Shown here: piece after piece, positions 57,855 through 64,000 of the stretch
How the letters are laid out: every line of letters begins with the position of its first letter
Numbering within the stretch: position 1 is the stretch's first letter
From: Phocoena phocoena
Taxonomy: Eukaryota > Chordata > Mammalia > Artiodactyla > Phocoenidae
DNA length: 64,000 nucleotides
Direction of reading: 5' to 3'
Assembly (NCBI RefSeq): GCF_963924675.1
Contig: NC_089238.1
Coordinates: forward strand, 44,410,879 to 44,474,878
Notes under the pieces: generated by a model
The model's input: the letters and a program-made list of their open reading frames with translations, nothing else
Database searches by the model: none
What the model was told of the DNA's origin: nothing
Program-made: the position numbers and the translations under genes

Positions 57855-58437
57855 TTTTCATTTTTATTTTATATTGGAGTATAGTTGATTAACAATGTTG
57901 TGTTAGTTTCAGGTGTACAGCAAAGTGATTCAGTTATACATATACGTGTAACTATTCTTTTTCAAATTCTTTTCCCATTTAGGTTATTACAGAATACTGA
58001 GCAGAGTTCCCTCTGCTATACAGTAGGTCCTTGTTGGTTATCTATTTTAACTATAGCAGTGTGTACGTGTCAGTCCCACACTTCCAATCTATCCCTCCCT
58101 CCACCCTTCCCTGCTAGTAACCATAAGTTGGTTCTCTAAGTTTGTGAGCCTGTTTCTGTTTTGTGAATACGTTTATTTGTATCATTTTTTTTCAGATTCT
58201 ACCTATAAGTGATACCACATGATATTTTTCTTTCTCTTTCTGGCTTACTTCACTCAGTATGACAATCTCTAGTTGCATCCACGTTGCTGCAAATGGCATT
58301 ATTTCATTCTTTTTAATGGCTGAGTAATATTCCATGTTATAATATATACTATATCTTATTTATCCATTCATTTGTCGATGGATATTTAAATTGCTTCCAT
58401 GTCTTAGCTATTGTAAACAACACTGCAATGAACATCC
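57855..58437 (-). mobile_element. L1 3' end fragment of an earlier lineage
   Basis: Antisense L1 3' UTR with ttggagtatagttgattaac, ttcaggtgtacagcaaagtg and ctatacagtaggtccttgtt, then the last part of ORF2. This 3' UTR type is shared with ruminant L1s and differs from that of elements 1-3. It is 5'-truncated near 58437. Confidence 0.88.
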
Positions 58438-58444
58438 AAAAGAA

Positions 58445-60900
58445 AGTCCTTTCTTTTCTTAAAAATGTCTCAAAAAAGCAGAAGTTCTTATTTTGATGAA
58501 ACACATTTTATCAATTTTTTCTTTTATGGGGCATAATTTTTGTGTCATACTAAGGAATCTATGCCTAGTCCACAATACAAAGATTTCCTTTTTCTCCTAC
58601 AATTAAGTATAGAACTTTTAAAGTTTTAGAATTTACACTTAGGTCTAGAATACATTTTGAGTTACTTTTTGTAGATTGTGCAAGGTATGAATCAAAGTTT
58701 ATTTGTTTGCATATGCATATCCAGTTCTAGTATCATTTGTCAAAGAATGTATTTTTCTATCAAATTGCATTTTACACCTTTGTTGATAATCAATAGTCCA
58801 TTTATATATGGTCTCTCTATTGTTATTTATTATATTTCTCTCTATTATTCCTCTCTATTGCACTTCCAGAAATTTAATAATCCACTGATCTATTTGTCTT
58901 TATTGACAATAGTACCACACCATCTTGATTACTATGGCTTTATTATGTGTCTTGAAATCCAGCAGTTTTAGTCTTCCAAATTATTCTTTTTCAAGGTTAT
59001 TTTAGCCATTCTAAGTCCTTCATATTTCCATATGAATTTAAGAATCATGAATTTCTAACCCCCCCCAAAAGCCTTCTAGGGTTTTGAGTGGGATTGCATT
59101 GATTCTATTGATAAATTGACATGTTAATGATATTGAGTCTTCTGACCCATAAATATGCTATAGCTCTCATTTATTTAGGCCTTTCAATTCTCAGCAATGT
59201 TTTGTAGTTTTCATTGCACACGTCTTGTACATCTTTTGACAGATGTATTCCTAAGTATGTCATATTTTTAATGCTATTGCAGGTAGTGTTTACTTTTAAG
59301 TTCAAATTCTATTGTCTATTCCCTGTACATAGATGTATAATTGATATTTGTATATTGATATTCTATCCTGCAGCATTACTTAACTCATTTATTCTAACAC
59401 CGCTGCCTTTTAATTGAAATATTTATCCTATTTACATTTAGTGTGAAGATTGATATGGTTGAGTTTATACTTACCATCTTGCTATTTGTTTTCTATTTGC
59501 TCCATCTGTTCTTTCTTCCTTTGATCCTCCTTTCCTAAATTCTTTTGGATTAAGTATGTTTAGGTCATTGGCTTTTAAACTATGCCACTTCTTTTTTCTC
59601 CTTAATGGTTATACTATGGACTACAATATGCATTCTTAACTATTCATAGTCTATCTTGAATTATTATTATATTCATATATAAACTAAGAACCACCAACAT
59701 TATAATTCCATTTGTCCTCTTCCATATTTTATGCTGTTTTTATCATACATTTTACTATTACATACTTTATAAATGCTACACTAAAATATTGTATTTTTGC
59801 TTTCAGCAATCAATTGTCTGTTAAAGGAATTAGAAAAATATTGTTTTATATTTATCTACTCTTTCTTTCTTTCTTTCTTCTTTCTTTCTAACTATTTCCA
59901 ATGCTCTTAATTCCTTCCTATAGTTTGAAGTTTCTATTTAATATCATTTTCTTTTGACCTGAAGAACTTTCTTTAGTATTTCTTATAGTGTAGGTTTGCT
60001 ATTGACAGATTCTCAGTTTGGGGGTTTTTTTAATCAGAAAATATCTCTATTTTGCCTGCATTTTGAAGGAAGTTTTCACTGGCTGTAGAATTCTAGATCG
60101 ATAATTTTCTTTTTCAGCACTTAAAAGAGTCACCTCATTTTTCCTTGTTTCCATTGTTTCTTATTAAAAGTCAGCCATAATTCTTATCATTGTTTCCCTT
60201 CTGGGACTTCAGTTACATATGTATTAGATTGCTTGACATTATTGCATAAATCACTGACACTCTGTTCATTTTTTTTTTAATCTTTTTTTCTTTTTGTCTC
60301 TGTTTGTATCATTTCTCTAAATGTTTGAACATGTTTATATCAGTTTTTAGAGTCCTGGTCTGCTAATTACACTGTCTGAAGCATCTGTGGCTCTACTTCT
60401 TATTGTTTTTTTCTCTTCTTATTGTTTTTTCTCTTGATCATGCATCATATTTTCCTGCTTCTTTACATGTCTCATAATATATTTTATATGCCAGACATTG
60501 TGCATAGAAAAAGGATAGAGACTGAAGTATATTTTGTTCTGTTCCATTTGACTTTTTCCCCAAGAGGGTGAACTCTTTCTATGTCTGGCATCTGAGGTGA
60601 AGAACTGATAACTCAAACTTCACAAGAGGTCAAGTTAATCTGTGACTAAGATACAGCTTTAATAAAGATTCATCTCATCTTGCATAGCCCAATGTTCAAT
60701 CCCCCTGGGCTGCCTCCACTGAGAAACTAATCCTTTTTATCTTATTAGTATTGAGTTTAAAGGGGTATTACCTGCAGTTGCAGCTAATTTCCATTCATCT
60801 TTATATTTAGTTACACCGATGTCCTAGGTTCCAGGTATCTCAAGAATGTAAAAGATTATTCAAATTCTTTATTATTTTAAGCCCTGCCTTCACTGTTGCT
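58445..60900 (-). mobile_element. Old L1 LINE with internal deletion
   Basis: Antisense old-L1 ORF2 C-terminal half at 58445-59400 (for example gagttactttttgtagattg and accacaccatcttgattact). It jumps near 59403 to the ORF2 start, spacer and ORF1 region (atttacatttagtgtgaaga, then gaacatgtttatatcag-like ORF1 phrases). Most of the endonuclease and the N-terminal reverse transcriptase are missing. A (cttt)n tract lies at 59862-59890. The right boundary is approximate. Confidence 0.72.
59862..59890. repeat. (CTTT)n microsatellite
   Basis: Runs of ctttctttctttc interrupted once by cttc. Confidence 0.9.
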
Positions 60901-61107
60901 CTGTCAGCAAAATTTGACTTGGAGGAAGAATTACTATGCCAAGTAAACTAGTAGTGTGTATGGGGATCCTGCAGACTCCAGTCTGCCCCCATCAGCCCTC
61001 ATTATTGCTGATAGCTTGATTGGTTTCCTCTTGACCCCACAAAATCTCTCCATTTATCATAGACTTTTTTTTTTTTTGCTACTTGCCTTTGAAGGATTCC
61101 CTTTTTC

Positions 61108-61162
61108 TTTTTCTTCCTTTCTTTCCATCTTTCTTTCCATCTTTCTTTCTTTCTTTCTCTTC
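61108..61162. repeat. (CTTT)n-rich pyrimidine tract
   Basis: Several ttctttccatc units followed by tttctttctttctctt; a purine tract on the other strand. Confidence 0.9.
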
Positions 61163-62294
61163 TTACCTTTGAAATGAATTCATCATGACTACCGTGCATC
61201 TACTACTATTTTTATAATTTTAATTTTGTCTGTTTTTTTGTTTTTGCTTCTTACCATGGGACAAAGTATAATGAGGTTTATAATTTAGGAAAATTCCCTA
61301 ACAGTTGTATGGACCCTGGATTAAAGTGGTGAGTGGAGACAGTGAAACTTATTATAAGGTGATTGTTAAAGTGTGACCTAAAGGTAATAATCTTAATCAA
61401 ATCTATTAAGAAAGAATGTAGAAGAATGAGCCAATCTGAGAAATCAGGGTTTATACTTATGGCAATGTGGAAAGCCTGTAGAATGGAAATTGTTAATGGA
61501 AAATAAGATCACAAGATTGTCTAGGACCAGTTTATGAATCTAACAGGATTTTTTTAAATTCAGCAGGCCTTGAGAATTTTTGAGGAGAGGAGTTTAGAGA
61601 TTAAAGTAATAATTTTCAAATATTAGTCTAGAAATGGAAAGGAGAAGAGATTAGAGAGGAAAATAAATTTAAGAAAGAGAAAGTCAGATGGGAAGAATAT
61701 TGGCATAACACACAGGACTTACTAAATCTCTAAACTAGGGTGGTATAGCAGGAATGGAGATGAAAGAATAATAATGAGAAGCAATAATAATCTTAATAAG
61801 TTTATTCCTTTTCATATTATGAAGGGTACACCATTAACTCTCAAAGCATTGATTTGAATCTGTGTCACATTTCATCATTTTCAAAGTTACTATGTACTTC
61901 TAGCATTTGGTACCATCTTACTAAGTGATTTCTCAATGGACAATAAGAGAATAAAAGGAAAATTAACGAATTTCAATGATTAAATTTCATAGCATCTGAC
62001 TACAGTTAGAATCCAAGCTAATAAAGCCTCATAAATTCTAAAAAGTGTTCCCTATTAAAAATAATTTAAATGGGAACAGAATTATGGTTTCAATAATGCA
62101 AAAGAATAGTGCAATTAAATATACAACTATAAAAGGTAAAGGATTCTAATCCTGATTTTCAGCTATCATGAGAATATTTTTCTAGATATGGTCAAACTGT
62201 TTGTAAACAAAGGCTTTCTCCAGTCTGACTATGAATTCTGGATTATCCTGAAATAGAAAACAATAAGACCGCTACATCTTCTCTCTACAGTGGG
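61163..62294. other. No gene or assigned repeat
   Basis: AT-rich DNA without recognisable elements or long frames. Confidence 0.45.
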
Positions 62295-62520
62295 GTTTGG
62301 CAAACCTTTTTCAAAAAGAGCCAGATAATAAAAGTTTTAGGCTTTATGAGCCATACAGTCTCTGCCATAACTTCTCCATTCTGTCATTGCACCATGAAAG
62401 TAGCCATGGACAATGTGAAAGTATGAACATGGCTGTATTCCAATAAATATTTATTTACAAAAATAGGTGGTGGGCCAGGCTTGGCTTGTGGATCATAGTT
62501 TGCTAGCCCCTGCTCTACAG
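62295..62520. mobile_element. hAT-Charlie-type DNA transposon fossil
   Basis: tttggcaaacctttttcaaa at the left and catagtttgctagcccctg at the right are the degenerate inverted ends. Between them are agttttaggctttatgagcc and ccaataaatatttatttaca, in the order typical of a common non-autonomous hAT-Charlie family. Family name not assigned. Confidence 0.75.
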
Positions 62521-62569
62521 AGTCTGTCTATATGGGAATATCCTGGAGACTTTACTAGTATATTCTGAA

Positions 62570-62850
62570 GCAGTGCTCTCCAACAGAAATGTAATATAAG
62601 CCACAGAAGACTGCTAAATTTTCTAATTACATTTTTAAAAATTAATTTTAACCATACATTTTTTAACCCAATATATCCAGAATGTAATCATTTCAACATG
62701 TTATCAACATGTTAAATTTATTAATGAGATATGTACATTCTTTTTTTCAAACTAAATCTTCAAAATCTGGCATGTATCTTATGCTTACAGTACATCTCAA
62801 TTCAGAGCAGCCACAATTCAAGTGTGGCTATCAGCTACCATATTAGACAT
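62570..62850 (+). repeat. Ancient DNA-transposon-like repeat, copy 1
   Basis: cagtgctctccaacagaaat at the left, then cccaatatatccagaatgta and cttcaaaatctggcatgtat. The same family recurs at 63310-63910 in the same orientation. Confidence 0.6.
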
Positions 62851-63009
62851 TTCATTTCTGGAGACTTCATAGTTATCCAAGATCTAATTGCTTCTTTTTT
62901 ATCCTGGAAATTACCCACTGGTAAGACTATTTCTCACCCAGCAAGGTGTTCCTGGTACCCTCTTCCTTCCCTAGCCTCAACTGCATCAGCCTCACCACTA
63001 GAAACTATC

Positions 63010-63178
63010 TCAAGCATTGCTTCTCAAACTTTAATATGCATAAGACTTACTGGGAATCTTATTAAACAGCAGATTCTGTTTCAATAGGTACAGAACAGAC
63101 CCTGAGATTTTGCGTTTCTGACAAGCTCCCAAGTGGTGCCAATGCTACCTGTCCAAGGACAGTACTCTAAGTAGCAAG
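63010..63178. mobile_element. MER5A-like hAT fossil
   Basis: ttgcttctcaaactttaata, tgcataagacttactgggaa, gattttgcgtttctgacaag and ctcccaagtggtgccaatgc follow the MER5A order. Confidence 0.8.
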
Positions 63179-63309
63179 GATAGAAAATACCACTCCCAAA
63201 AGGGTAGCCATAACTGGAACTGATGTCCTACCTCCCCCTAAGAAGCTATCAGATCTAATCCCAGCATGCCTAATGTCCCTGTTCAGGCCACCACCAGGAA
63301 TGAAAGTGT

Positions 63310-63910
63310 TTAAAGCAGAACCGCCCAACAAGAATATAGTGTGAGCTATTTATGTAATTTACAATTTTCTAGTAGCCACATTTATGTTTTTAAAAAGTGA
63401 AATTAATTTTAATAACATATTTTTTTTAATTTTTAAAAAATATTTATTTATCTTTTTATTGGCTGCACTGGGTCTTAATTGTGGTATGTGGGATCTTTCA
63501 TTGCAGCGTGTGTGCTCTTCGTTGCAGTGCACAAGCTTCTCTCTAGTTGTGGTGCACGGGCTCAGCAGTTGCGGCTCACAGGCCTAGTTGCCCTGTGGCA
63601 TGTGGGATCTTAGTTCCCTGAGCAGGGATCAAACCGGCATTCCCCACATTGCAAGATGGATTCTCAATCACTGGACCACCAGGGAAGTCCCAATAACATA
63701 TTTTCTTTATTGCAATATGTCCAAAATATTATTTTAACATTTAATCAATATAAATATATTAATGATATATTTTAAATTCTTTTCTTTTTTTTCTTTTTTT
63801 TTTGGTATTGAGTCTTCAAAATCCAGTGTGTGTTTTATATTTACAGCACATTTTAGTTCTGACCAGGCACATGTAGCTAGTGGCAACTGCATTGGACAGT
63901 GGAACTATAA
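63310..63910 (+). repeat. Ancient DNA-transposon-like repeat, copy 2, SINE-interrupted
   Basis: Matches copy 1 at 62570: ttttctagtagccacattta, then aaattaattttaataacata, then, after the SINE, gagtcttcaaaatccagtgt and gtagctagtggcaactgcat. A SINE occupies 63425-63691. Confidence 0.65.
63425..63691 (-). mobile_element. tRNA-derived SINE (CHR-related, long form)
   Basis: Antisense body from gctgcactgggtcttaattg to accaccagggaagtccc, with a reversed AT-rich tail (tttttaaaaaatatttattt). Target-site duplications aataacatatttt lie at 63411-63423 and 63692-63704 and are identical. More diverged in the middle than the CHR-2-like copies. Confidence 0.9.
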
Positions 63911-64000
63911 GGTCATCATCATGACCTGTATGCTTATTCCTATGTGGCTCTTTACCTTCCCAAGCCTGACCCACTTCCCCATCCCTTTCTATTCCCATCA

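Overview
This window is repeat-dense mammalian nuclear DNA with no host protein-coding gene, tRNA, rRNA or CRISPR array that I can support. It most likely comes from a cetacean. Eight tRNA-Glu-derived CHR-type SINEs (long CHR-1-like and short CHR-2-like forms) are present, and these are a hallmark of Cetacea, hippopotamuses and ruminants. I see no BovB or Bov-A elements, which argues against a ruminant. The L1 3' UTRs are the G-rich type carried with these SINEs. A hippo cannot be excluded from sequence reading alone.

Layout. 1-7480: an old minus-strand L1 split in two by a younger plus-strand L1 (2138-5262). 7481-10640: mostly unassigned AT-rich DNA with a MIR and faded repeats. 10849-18163: a near full-length minus-strand L1 (element 1), nested in an old minus-strand L1 and flanked by a 12-bp target-site duplication. 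21130-24785: an old plus-strand L1. 24786-29900: unassigned DNA with (AG)n and (CT)n tracts and DNA-transposon fossils. 29905-32245: an older minus-strand L1. 33433-39589: a near full-length minus-strand L1 (element 2). 39891-41381: a mariner transposon hit by a SINE. 42060-47673: older L1, MIR, CR1/L3, MER5A-like and SINE remnants. 49637-56774: a third near full-length minus-strand L1 (element 3), again nested in an old L1 with a 12-bp target-site duplication. 57855-60900: more old L1. 60901-64000: hAT-type fossils, a MER5A-like copy and one more SINE.

All L1 ORF1 and ORF2 copies and the mariner transposase are broken by stops and frameshifts, so nothing here should be autonomously mobile. 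Long reading frames in the window are pieces of these proteins or their antisense shadows.

The most interesting signals lie in the comparison between the three large L1 copies. Element 2 lacks about 1.3 kb of its 5' UTR with boundaries that look like a GC-AG intron, that is, a spliced L1 transcript that reinserted. Element 3 carries an extra 69 bp between two A-tracts at its 3' end, a candidate 3' transduction. Elements 1 and 2 share a tract of about 0.7 kb that is much more alike than its surroundings. Element 2 has a perfect 121-bp tandem duplication over its ORF1 start. Independent SINEs hit elements 1 and 2 at nearly the same base of ORF2.
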